Source: an uncultured Lachnospiraceae bacterium (GTDB lineage: Bacteria; Bacillota; Clostridia; Lachnospirales; Lachnospiraceae). Taken from it: a stretch of DNA of 5,938 nt. The stretch spans positions 1 through 5,938 of the forward strand of contig CACZNY010000165.1 of NCBI GenBank assembly GCA_902782655.1, in the 5' to 3' direction. The translations under genes and the position numbers were made by a program. The notes below the pieces were generated by a model, which searched no databases, was not told the DNA's origin, and saw only the letters and a list, made by a program, of their open reading frames with translations. The stretch's first letter is position 1. Each line of letters opens with the position of its first letter. Shown here piece after piece: positions 1 through 5,836 of the stretch.

Positions 1-401
1 CGGCTTACGGCATCGTCCAGATTATCATAGCCTCCTCCCACCACATTGTCTCCGGAAACAGAGTCCGGCGAGGGTGCTGAGCCCTCAGGGAGGATCCTGT
101 TTAAGACAGGCACATTCCCTATGACGGGAGCCAGGACATTGGAGCCGAAGCCTCCTATATCAAGCTTCACCAAAAGAGCCAGGATCGCAAGCCATATAAG
201 GATTATCACCAGAGTAACGAGGATTACGGAAAAGGCTCCGCCCTCATCGTCTCCCTCGTATTCCTCGGCTTCAAGTGCCTTCCTCTGCTTCTTAAGCTCC
301 TTCGCCTGCGCCTTGAGCTGCTTTTTCTCTTCCTTAAGCCTTGCTACCTCGGCTTTGCGCTCCTCGGGCGTGCTTTCTTTTTTTTCTCCGTTATCTGCCA
401 T
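1..401 (-). CDS. Single-pass membrane protein in the ylxF (MotE-like) position, N-terminal part (3' end outside window)
   Basis: About 133 residues are visible; the frame stays open to position 1, so the gene continues beyond the window. Residues 1-50 are highly charged (MADNGEKKESTPEERKAEVA, then Lys/Glu-rich to 46) and look like a cytoplasmic coiled coil, with an acidic EEYEGDDEGG patch before the membrane. Residues about 57-79 (from FSVILVTLVIILIWLAILAL) are a clear membrane span. After it comes LVKLDIGGFGSNVLAPVIGN and VPVLNRILPE, which resembles the post-membrane segment of clostridial flagellar-operon proteins annotated as MotE-family. A Pro/Ser/Gly linker follows (APSPDSVSGDNVVGGG). 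Bacillus subtilis ylxF, a MotE-like gene, lies in the same place between fliJ and fliK. Membership is inferred from topology, position and remembered resemblance; the decisive C-terminal domain is not visible. The function is not established: MotE of Helicobacter is a stator-partner chaperone. Confidence 0.72.
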   Translation of the reverse strand, partial: MADNGEKKESTPEERKAEVARLKEEKKQLKAQAKELKKQRKALEAEEYEGDDEGGAFSVILVTLVIILIWLAILALLVKLDIGGFGSNVLAPVIGNVPVLNRILPEGSAPSPDSVSGDNVVGGGYDNLDDAVS

Positions 402-403
402 CA
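399..403 (-). promoter_or_regulatory. TGATG stop/start overlap, fliJ to the ylxF/MotE-like gene
   Basis: The fliJ TGA (403-401) shares a base with an ATG (401-399). Unlike the two earlier junctions, no clear Shine-Dalgarno sequence precedes the ATG. The upstream minus strand is A-rich (GGGAAAAGAAGAAC), with GGG too far away. Translation of the downstream gene may therefore depend on reinitiation by ribosomes leaving fliJ. Confidence 0.65.
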
Positions 404-862
404 GTTCTTCTTTTCCCGTTGTTTCCTGATACCGAAGGTATAGCTTGTAAGCTGGTCTATCTGCTTGCTCTCTTCCATTGCAAGATCCATCTTAAAGTCC
501 TCAAAGGCTTTTTCCTTAAGCTTTTCCTGGGTCTTGCGGTCCTTCATGGCCTCCTCGAGAGCCTGACGCTTTGCTTCAAGCTTTTCCTCTTCCTTCTTTA
601 CTGCTCCATGCTGCTCTTCTATCATTCCGCCCATAATGCTTATCGCATTGGCATTTGCTATCATGTCGCGGACCTTCAGGCTCTCCTCCCTGAGCCTTCT
701 TGCTTCTTCCTCATATGCCGCACGACGGTCCTTAAGCTGCTGCTCCTTCTCCTCTTCCTCATTGAGGACCATCTGCTGGGTGGCATACTCCATCTTTGCC
801 TGCTCCTCAAGCTTCTCGTCGAGATTTAAGATGTTCTGCATTCTGTATATGAATTTTGCCAT
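401..862 (-). CDS. fliJ: Flagellar export protein FliJ
   Basis: FliJ is the coiled-coil central stalk that inserts into the FliI hexamer, resembles the gamma subunit of F1-ATPase, and contacts the export gate protein FlhA and escorting chaperones. The 153-residue product matches the usual size of about 147. It opens with FIYRMQNILNLDEKLEEQAK (4-23), the typical FliJ N-terminal helix. The rest is almost wholly charged Glu/Lys/Arg/Gln heptad-type sequence consistent with two long antiparallel helices. A break lies near residues 70-80 (ANANAISIMGGM). It ends with ESKQIDQLTSYTFGIRK, equivalent to the conserved FliJ C-terminal K..DE/Q motif. Sequence divergence is normal for FliJ, so position directly after fliI is a large part of the evidence. 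Its stop overlaps the next start. Confidence 0.92.
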   Translation of the reverse strand: MAKFIYRMQNILNLDEKLEEQAKMEYATQQMVLNEEEEKEQQLKDRRAAYEEEARRLREESLKVRDMIANANAISIMGGMIEEQHGAVKKEEEKLEAKRQALEEAMKDRKTQEKLKEKAFEDFKMDLAMEESKQIDQLTSYTFGIRKQREKKN

Positions 863-864
863 CA
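860..864 (-). promoter_or_regulatory. TGATG stop/start overlap, fliI to fliJ
   Basis: The fliI TGA (864-862) shares a base with the fliJ ATG (862-860). A GGAG (874-871) lies 8 bases before the ATG, inside the last fliI codons. This arrangement favours translational coupling of the ATPase and its central stalk protein. Confidence 0.75.
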
Positions 865-2181
865 GTCGTTCTCCGCAAAGAGCTCTTTGAGCATCCTTAT
901 CTCGTCATCAAAATCAAACTTCGAATCCGTAGTCTGCATCAGATAATCGTTAACGGCATCTATCTTCTCTATCGCAAAATCTATCTTTGGATTGGAGCCT
1001 GCCTTATAGGCGCCTATATTTATCAGATCCTCAGCCTCGTTGTAGGTGGCCAGTACGTTTTTCAGCTTGCCCGCCATGGCCTTATGCTCTTTCGTTGCTA
1101 TCTGGCCCATGCACCTTGAAATGCTCATCAGCACATCGATGGCCGGATAATGGTTCTGCTGGGCGATCTTACGGTTTAAGACTATATGGCCGTCCAGTAT
1201 GGATCTTGCGGTATCCGTAATGGGCTCATTGAAATCATCACCGTCTACGAGCACGGTATAAAGTCCTGTGATGGAGCCTCTGGCGCCGTTCCCGGCCCGC
1301 TCTAAAAGCTTCGGCATCTCCGCATAGATCGAGGGCGGATAGCCTCTGGTCACGGGAGGCTCACCTGATGCAAGACCTATCTCCCGCTGAGCCATGGAAA
1401 AACGTGTAAGAGAATCCATCATAAGCAGGACGTCCCTGCCCTGATCCCTGAAATACTCGGCAATGGCCGTAGCAGTCTTTGCAGCCTTATTGCGCTCAAG
1501 TGCAGGCTTGTCGGAGGTAGCGACCACGACCACGGATCTTGCCATGCCCTCGGGACCAAGGTCCCTTTCCACGAATTCCCTGACCTCTCTCCCGCGCTCT
1601 CCTATAAGGGCGATCACGTTCACCTCTGCCTTGGTATTCCTTGCGAACATGCCCATGAGGGTTGATTTTCCCACACCGGAGCCTGCGAATATCCCTATAC
1701 GCTGCCCCTTGCCAACGGTAAGCAGGCCGTCCACTGCCTTAACCCCCAGGGGAAGGACCTCACTGATGATCACTCTGTCCATGGGATCGGGAGGCATGGC
1801 TTCCACCGGATATTCATCCCCTATGACCTCGGAGCCGTCCGAGGGATTGCCCATTCCGTCAAGAGTCCTTCCTAAAAGGTCATCGGAGCATTTCACCATA
1901 AGGGGATGCTCAAGGTTTTCCACTATGGAGCCCGAGCCTATGCCGTCTGTGGACTCATATGGCATGAGCAGGGTCATCCTGTCCTTAAAGCCCACCACCT
2001 CAGCAAGGATCGGCTTAAGCGAGGTATCGGCAGGCTGTATGGAGCATATATCCGCAAGCCTTGCGTCAGGCCCCTCGGACTCTATGGTAAGCCCTACCAC
2101 ATTGACCACCTTTCCAAGCTTTTTGAAATAGGTGCCGTTAATAAGGCTCTGATATTTGGAAAAATCTATAGCAGGATCCAT
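862..2181 (-). CDS. fliI: Flagellum-specific ATPase FliI (type III export ATPase)
   Basis: FliI hydrolyses ATP at the cytoplasmic face of the export gate and helps load and unfold flagellar substrates. It forms a hexamer homologous to the F1-ATPase alpha/beta ring. The 439-residue product has full family length. The N-terminal beta-barrel-like domain covers about residues 20-95. The catalytic domain carries the Walker A loop AGSGVGKST (166-174, Lys172), the GERGREV segment with the likely catalytic Glu195 (194-200), and Walker B VLLMMDS (251-257, Asp256). It also carries the flagellar/type III ATPase signature around GEPPVTRGYPPSIYAEMPKL (273-292). The C-terminal helical domain that binds FliJ and chaperones spans about 350-439. 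The GxxG-GKST loop and flanking genes separate it from the F1 beta and Rho families. ATG at 2181 is set by the overlap with fliH and the adjacent ribosome site. No key residue is missing. Confidence 0.97.
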   Translation of the reverse strand: MDPAIDFSKYQSLINGTYFKKLGKVVNVVGLTIESEGPDARLADICSIQPADTSLKPILAEVVGFKDRMTLLMPYESTDGIGSGSIVENLEHPLMVKCSDDLLGRTLDGMGNPSDGSEVIGDEYPVEAMPPDPMDRVIISEVLPLGVKAVDGLLTVGKGQRIGIFAGSGVGKSTLMGMFARNTKAEVNVIALIGERGREVREFVERDLGPEGMARSVVVVATSDKPALERNKAAKTATAIAEYFRDQGRDVLLMMDSLTRFSMAQREIGLASGEPPVTRGYPPSIYAEMPKLLERAGNGARGSITGLYTVLVDGDDFNEPITDTARSILDGHIVLNRKIAQQNHYPAIDVLMSISRCMGQIATKEHKAMAGKLKNVLATYNEAEDLINIGAYKAGSNPKIDFAIEKIDAVNDYLMQTTDSKFDFDDEIRMLKELFAEND

Positions 2182-2183
2182 CA
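2179..2183 (-). promoter_or_regulatory. TGATG stop/start overlap, fliH to fliI
   Basis: The fliH TGA (2183-2181) shares its last base with the fliI ATG (2181-2179). AGGAAGG (2191-2185) lies directly upstream and AAGGAG (2199-2194) slightly further. fliI can therefore be reached both by ribosomes finishing fliH and by new initiation. Coupling would help keep FliH and FliI, which form an H2I complex, in proportion. Confidence 0.75.
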
Positions 2184-3062
2184 GCCTTCCTCACTCCTTC
2201 TGTATGAAAGGATCATCAGCTGTTTCCTTAAGCCCTGAAGCTCGGTTCCCACCGAGCAGTCAAAGATACCTGAGCCAGTGTCTATCATGGCCTGTCCTGC
2301 AGACAGGGTAACGTCGGGAACTATCTCGGTATTGTCGGCTCCCGGTATCCCTTCAAAAAGAGCCGCCTTGTTTTCTGAAATATATTCATAATCATCCCGT
2401 GATACATGGATCATTATATCTACAGTGGTATCGGTATTCTGAAGGGCGTTTTGCAGCAGATAAAAAATGATCTCCTTTTTGTCCTGAAGATCAACTCTGA
2501 AGATATGTCCGTAAATATCTGAAAGCATATCGATCAGCGCAGGCTCCAGCTCGGATACCATCTGATCATATTCGGCCATCATAGCCTGTTCCTTTTCGGC
2601 AAGCTCGGCCTTAATGGCATCAGCCTCGGCAAGTCCCTGGGAATAGCCCTCATCATGTCCCTCGGCCCGGGCCTCCTCATATATCCTGGCTTTGCCGGCT
2701 TCAGCCTGCTCCATGGCCTCCTGCATGATACGCTCAGCCTCGGCATTTGCGTCAGCTATCATCTGATCCGCTTCAGCCTGCAGGGCTTCCAGATCAATGG
2801 CAGGCACCGGCGGAGCTTCAGCCTTAAATACATTGCTTCCCTCGCCAGGCTCTGCATCGGGGTCATTCAGAATGCCCTCTATCATCTCTGCATCCAGCCC
2901 CTCCGTGAAGCCGTCTGATGAGAAATCCTCCGTCTGCTGGGCTGCCTCCTTCTGGAGTATGGTCTGCAGCACACGCAGCCTTTCAGCCACCATTGCATTC
3001 GAGTTGATGACCTTCTTGTCATCCTCGACGGCTGTATTTCCGCCCTTGAGCACGTTAGACAA
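2181..3062 (-). CDS. fliH: Flagellar export ATPase regulator/stator FliH
   Basis: FliH binds and regulates the FliI ATPase, tethers it to the rotor and export gate, and acts as a peripheral stalk similar to the b/delta subunits of F-type ATPases. The 293-residue product begins MSNVLKGG and then DDKKVINSN, an N-terminal pattern typical of clostridial FliH. Residues about 43-90 are acidic and Pro/Gly-containing, probably a disordered linker. Residues about 90-165 are a long Ala/Glu-rich helix. It contains the glycine-repeat signature of FliH, A131-xxx-G135-xxx-G139-xxx-G143-xxx-A147. The C-terminal domain (about 170-285) has the conserved DTGSGIFDCSVGTELQGLRK segment (261-280) that contacts FliI. 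There is no tryptophan in the protein, although Salmonella FliH uses N-terminal Trp residues for docking. Translation starts with TTG, overlaps fliG by 8 bases, and ends in a TGATG overlap with fliI. Confidence 0.92.
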   Translation of the reverse strand: MSNVLKGGNTAVEDDKKVINSNAMVAERLRVLQTILQKEAAQQTEDFSSDGFTEGLDAEMIEGILNDPDAEPGEGSNVFKAEAPPVPAIDLEALQAEADQMIADANAEAERIMQEAMEQAEAGKARIYEEARAEGHDEGYSQGLAEADAIKAELAEKEQAMMAEYDQMVSELEPALIDMLSDIYGHIFRVDLQDKKEIIFYLLQNALQNTDTTVDIMIHVSRDDYEYISENKAALFEGIPGADNTEIVPDVTLSAGQAMIDTGSGIFDCSVGTELQGLRKQLMILSYRRSEEG

Positions 3063-4080
3063 TGATCTCGTCTCCTCCGCCTCTGGAGATAACGATCTCT
3101 GCAGAGTCTTCCAGCTTTCTGATGATATTGACTATCTTCTGCTGTGCTTCCTCCACGTCCTTCATACGTACAGGACCCATGAACTCCATATCCTCCTTGA
3201 TCATAGAAGCCAGTCTTGAGGACATATTCTTGAATATGGCAGCCTGCACCTGCTCGTTCGCGCCCTTGAGCGCCATGGAGAGGTCGGAATTGTCCACGTC
3301 ACGCAGCACTCTCTGTATGGCTCTGTCGTCCAGCAGCAGGATATCCTCGAAGACAAACATCTTCTTTCTGATCTCGTCGGCAAGCTCGGGCTCGTCCACC
3401 TCGAGGGTTTCCATGATATGCTTTTCCGTACCGCGGTCTACCGTATTCAGGATCTCTACGACCGAGTCTACACCGCCGATAATGGTGTAATCCTGATTGA
3501 CGAGGGACGATATCTTTGATTCCAGCACTCTTTCCACCTCTTTAATGACATCAGGCGATGTCCTGTCCATCATGGCTATCCTCTTGGCAACGTCAGCCTG
3601 CCTGTCGGGAGGCAGCGCCCCTATTATCTGTGCCGCCTGGGCAGGATTCAAATATGAGAGGATCAATGCAATGGTCTGCGGATGCTCGTCCTGGATAAAG
3701 TTCAAAAGCTGTGATGCATCCGTCTTCCTGACGAACTCGAAGGGCTTCACCTGCAGCGATGCAGTAAGCCTTGAAATAACGTCCGACGCCTTCTCCGCGC
3801 CAAAGGACTGCTCCAAAAGCTCCTTCGCGTAGCCTATACCGCCTTCGGCGATATACTGCTGCGCCAGACATATCTGATAGAATTCGCCTATTATCTCTTC
3901 CTTTATCTGGGGAGTGACAGACCTGGTATTTGCAATTTCCAAAGTCAGCTCTTCTATTTCCTCATCCTTAAGATGCTTAAATATCTTAGCTGACTTTTCC
4001 GGTCCTAAAGCTATGAGCAGTATCGCTGCTTTTTGTATCCCTGACATTTCGCCTTCAGCAGGCGCAGCCGGTAATGGCAC
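3055..4080 (-). CDS. fliG: Flagellar motor switch (rotor) protein FliG
   Basis: FliG forms the upper rotor ring. Its N-domain binds the FliF tail, its middle domain binds FliM, and its C-domain meets the stator and receives torque. From the GTG start the product is 341 residues. The N-domain opens with SGIQKAAILLIALGPEKSAK (13-32). The middle domain carries the EHPQT motif (132-136) used for FliM binding. The hinge and C-domain carry MFVF (241-244), followed by the charged torque-helix region with Asp251, Asp252, Arg253, Arg257, Arg260 and Asp261. The C-terminus ends with a clostridial-style ISRGGGDEIIV tail. The start is uncertain. GTG at 4080 has GGGGG 8 bases upstream and lies 5 bases after the fliF stop. 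An ATG at 4047 (residue 12, MSGIQ) has GAAGG 4 bases upstream and would give 330 residues. FliG proteins usually carry about ten residues before the GxQKAA motif, which slightly favours GTG. The 3' end overlaps fliH by 8 bases. Confidence 0.96.
   Translation of the reverse strand: MPLPAAPAEGEMSGIQKAAILLIALGPEKSAKIFKHLKDEEIEELTLEIANTRSVTPQIKEEIIGEFYQICLAQQYIAEGGIGYAKELLEQSFGAEKASDVISRLTASLQVKPFEFVRKTDASQLLNFIQDEHPQTIALILSYLNPAQAAQIIGALPPDRQADVAKRIAMMDRTSPDVIKEVERVLESKISSLVNQDYTIIGGVDSVVEILNTVDRGTEKHIMETLEVDEPELADEIRKKMFVFEDILLLDDRAIQRVLRDVDNSDLSMALKGANEQVQAAIFKNMSSRLASMIKEDMEFMGPVRMKDVEEAQQKIVNIIRKLEDSAEIVISRGGGDEIIV
3072..3078 (-). promoter_or_regulatory. Ribosome binding site that decides the TTG start of fliH
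   Basis: GGAGGAG on the minus strand lies inside the last codons of fliG, 9 bases before a TTG at 3062-3060. It is one of the strongest ribosome sites in the window. The next in-frame candidates (GTG at codon 4, ATG at codon 24) are too far from it, so it supports TTG as the fliH start. Confidence 0.75.
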
Positions 4081-4085
4081 TTATC

Positions 4086-5705
4086 TTACCCCCAATCCTC
4101 AGTCAGCCAGTTGCGAAGCAGATTCGCAACCGCATCCGGATTATCATCCACAAACTTCTCGATTAGAAGCCTTACCTCACTCTTATTCTCCGAATCTATC
4201 TCCTCAAGCTCGGCATTTTCCTGTGTGCTCTGGAGCAGGCTGTCGAGTGAAAGCTCCTCGGTTTCCTCCTCTTCCGCCTTTCTGTCGGCTCTCATGGATC
4301 TTATCACCACGAAAGCAAGCAAAGCGAGTATGAGGACTATAAGTACTATTATAAAGATATTTGTAGGAGATACAAGTCCGCCTTCCTTAGGCACGAAAAC
4401 CGGCTCGTCATAGGCTACGATCTGTATGTTTGTGAGTGGTATGCCTGTAGCCTTGGAGACCACATTGTACACGTCCTCATCAACATCAGTCTTTGTCCTC
4501 TCCGAATTTGCGATACGGAATTCATTGAAGGTGGTGCCGTCCAAAGCACCTGAGGCCTGCATATCCTCTTCATTATAAACCACATAATGAATGGCTGTGA
4601 TCCCTAAGGAAGAGGTGGTATAGTTTACGGCACCTCCGGCCTTTTCGGTATCGGTTATCTTTTCGTTAGGCAGATAGCTTCGGCTCGTCTCATCGGTATT
4701 GGATGAAGAATTTGCGGCATCCTGATATTCATAGGTTATCTCGCCGTTGGTATCGGTTCCGGGGATATCCCCGTTTGAATTCTGGGTCTGCTGTGAATAG
4801 GTATCCTCCTGGGAAAGCACACCCTGATCCTGACCCTCAGCGGGAGTATAGGTATGCTCAGTGGATTTTATCACATCCCAGTTAAGATCCAGATTGGGAA
4901 CGACCTGAACGTTATCATAGATCTTGGCGCCCACAAGGGCATCATTTATCTCATTCCTTATGATATTGTCATACTGTGTCTTGTAGGAAAGCCGGCTTGA
5001 GGCACTGCCCGTAAGGGAATTCTCATCCTGACCGGAATAGAGCATATTGCCGGTGGTATCCATTATGACCACATTGGAGGTGGTATCATTGCCAAGCTCG
5101 GTAGCCACGAAGCGCGCTATGTCGGCAGCCTGATCCTGGGTCATGTCCTCGGGGTTTTCAAGCTCCAGCATGACTGAAGCATAGCTCTCCTTCTCCTTTG
5201 AAAGAAGAGTTCCGTCATTTTCGGGCACACTGATATTTACTATCGCGCGTTTGACATTGTCCATATTGCCCAAAGCAGACTGGAACTTTGCCTCCATGAA
5301 CTCCTGGTATTTCTTGGTCTTGTCAGCCTCCGTCGATGAGAAGCCCCCCTCGAACACGCTGTCTATGGAGTACTCTGCCGCGGGAAAATTATTTGCTCCG
5401 AGGAGGATCACGGCATCTGTGTACTGCTCTTCAAGGACAGACACGGTCAGACCGTCCTGGCTTGTATCGTAGGAGATATTGTTTTCGTCAAGAAGAGCCG
5501 TGACGTCACTGGTCTCCTTTGTATTTTCGGAAACATAAAGGGTCTTGTAATGCGGCCTTGTGACTATGGCTGCCACTATGGCAATAAGAACAAGCACCCC
5601 GGCTGCCACCGAGACTATGAGAGTCTTCTGTTTAATGGTGAATCTGTTCCACCACTCCAGGAATCTCTGCCACAAAGCCCTTAATCTTTCCTGTAGATTA
5701 CCCAT
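4086..5705 (-). CDS. fliF: Flagellar MS-ring protein FliF
   Basis: FliF oligomerises in the cytoplasmic membrane to form the MS ring, the base of the flagellum that houses the export gate. The 539-residue product has full family length. It has a short N-terminal cytoplasmic amphipathic segment (Trp12, Trp18, Trp19), then a first membrane span at about residues 29-48. The extracytoplasmic ring-building domains follow: RBM1 at about 50-95, RBM2 at about 120-225, with the region from about 230 to 440 corresponding to RBM3 and the beta-collar. Residues about 285-345 are a low-complexity insert rich in Gln, Asn, Ser, Thr, Asp and Gly, probably the variable beta-collar loop. A second span lies at about 448-468. 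A charged cytoplasmic tail ends in RLLIEKFVDDNPDAVANLLR and then NWLTEDW, which is the conserved FliG-binding C-terminus. The ATG at 5705 is chosen for the strong upstream ribosome site. The stop is 5 bases before the fliG start. Confidence 0.97.
   Translation of the reverse strand: MGNLQERLRALWQRFLEWWNRFTIKQKTLIVSVAAGVLVLIAIVAAIVTRPHYKTLYVSENTKETSDVTALLDENNISYDTSQDGLTVSVLEEQYTDAVILLGANNFPAAEYSIDSVFEGGFSSTEADKTKKYQEFMEAKFQSALGNMDNVKRAIVNISVPENDGTLLSKEKESYASVMLELENPEDMTQDQAADIARFVATELGNDTTSNVVIMDTTGNMLYSGQDENSLTGSASSRLSYKTQYDNIIRNEINDALVGAKIYDNVQVVPNLDLNWDVIKSTEHTYTPAEGQDQGVLSQEDTYSQQTQNSNGDIPGTDTNGEITYEYQDAANSSSNTDETSRSYLPNEKITDTEKAGGAVNYTTSSLGITAIHYVVYNEEDMQASGALDGTTFNEFRIANSERTKTDVDEDVYNVVSKATGIPLTNIQIVAYDEPVFVPKEGGLVSPTNIFIIVLIVLILALLAFVVIRSMRADRKAEEEETEELSLDSLLQSTQENAELEEIDSENKSEVRLLIEKFVDDNPDAVANLLRNWLTEDWG
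4760..4773. repeat. 14-bp perfect palindrome inside fliF
   Basis: CGGGGATATCCCCG is a perfect palindrome located in the part of fliF that encodes the low-complexity Asn/Gly/Asp/Thr loop (around residues 311-316, NGDIPG). No flanking repeat is visible to mark a mobile element. It may be a chance product of Gly-Asp-Ile-Pro codons. Confidence 0.4.
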
Positions 5706-5709
5706 TTTT

Positions 5710-5719
5710 CCCTTCCTTT
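5710..5719 (-). promoter_or_regulatory. Ribosome binding site of fliF
   Basis: The minus strand reads AAAGGAAGGG just before the fliF ATG at 5705. The AAAGGA core is 8 bases from the ATG. It fits the anti-Shine-Dalgarno sequence well and supports the chosen fliF start. Fresh translation initiation is expected here because fliE ends more than 100 bases upstream. Confidence 0.8.
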
Positions 5720-5769
5720 GTCTTAAACCTTCTTCTTATACTTCAGTCTTCATCTGCAACGGATCATTA

Positions 5770-5797
5770 TGATTCAGACGCCAAAAGTACTGAATCA
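5770..5797 (-). repeat. Inverted repeat in the fliE-fliF gap (possible RNA hairpin)
   Basis: Read on the minus strand, TGATTCAG (5797-5790) is matched perfectly by CTGAATCA (5777-5770) across a 12-base loop. A G·U pair can extend it by one at the base, and an AC/GT pairing can extend it into the loop. It sits about 40 bases after the fliE stop and about 65 bases before the fliF start. No run of T follows it, so it is not a standard Rho-independent terminator. It could be an RNA processing or stability element separating fliE from the fliF mRNA segment, or a chance repeat. The base match is seen directly; the function is inference. Confidence 0.45.
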
Positions 5798-5836
5798 CTG
5801 TTTTGATACAACGAATTGCTCCGATCCTTATCTGTA

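Noticed and set aside
477..840. Repeated short AAGCTTTTCC-like and TCCTC-rich words across fliJ, considered as a repeat array
   Set aside because: They are explained by Lys/Glu/Leu/Gln-rich coiled-coil codons; spacing is irregular and no conserved unit exists.
1463..2131. A 222-codon open frame on the plus strand opposite fliI, with other long plus-strand frames opposite fliJ, fliG and fliF
   Set aside because: They lie wholly antisense to genes with clear family motifs, have low-complexity Ser/Pro/Leu/Arg-rich translations, and match no recognised family. They are explained by codon bias of the real genes.
5736..5753. Five-codon ATG...TAA mini-frame (MKTEV) upstream of fliF, a possible leader peptide
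   Set aside because: It has no ribosome binding site and no regulatory codon run, and such a short frame is expected by chance.
5735..5771. Possible -10 boxes (CATAAT at 5771-5766, TATAAG at 5740-5735, minus strand) for a promoter in front of fliF
   Set aside because: No acceptable -35 hexamer is found at 16-18 bases (best is TTCAGT, 3 of 6). No sigma-28 (TAAA..CCGATA-type) or sigma-54 (TGGCAC..TTGCA) pattern with correct spacing is present.
5770..5797. The fliE-fliF inverted repeat as a Rho-independent terminator
   Set aside because: The stem is A/T-containing and no T-run follows it on the minus strand. The operon would also be expected to continue into fliF.
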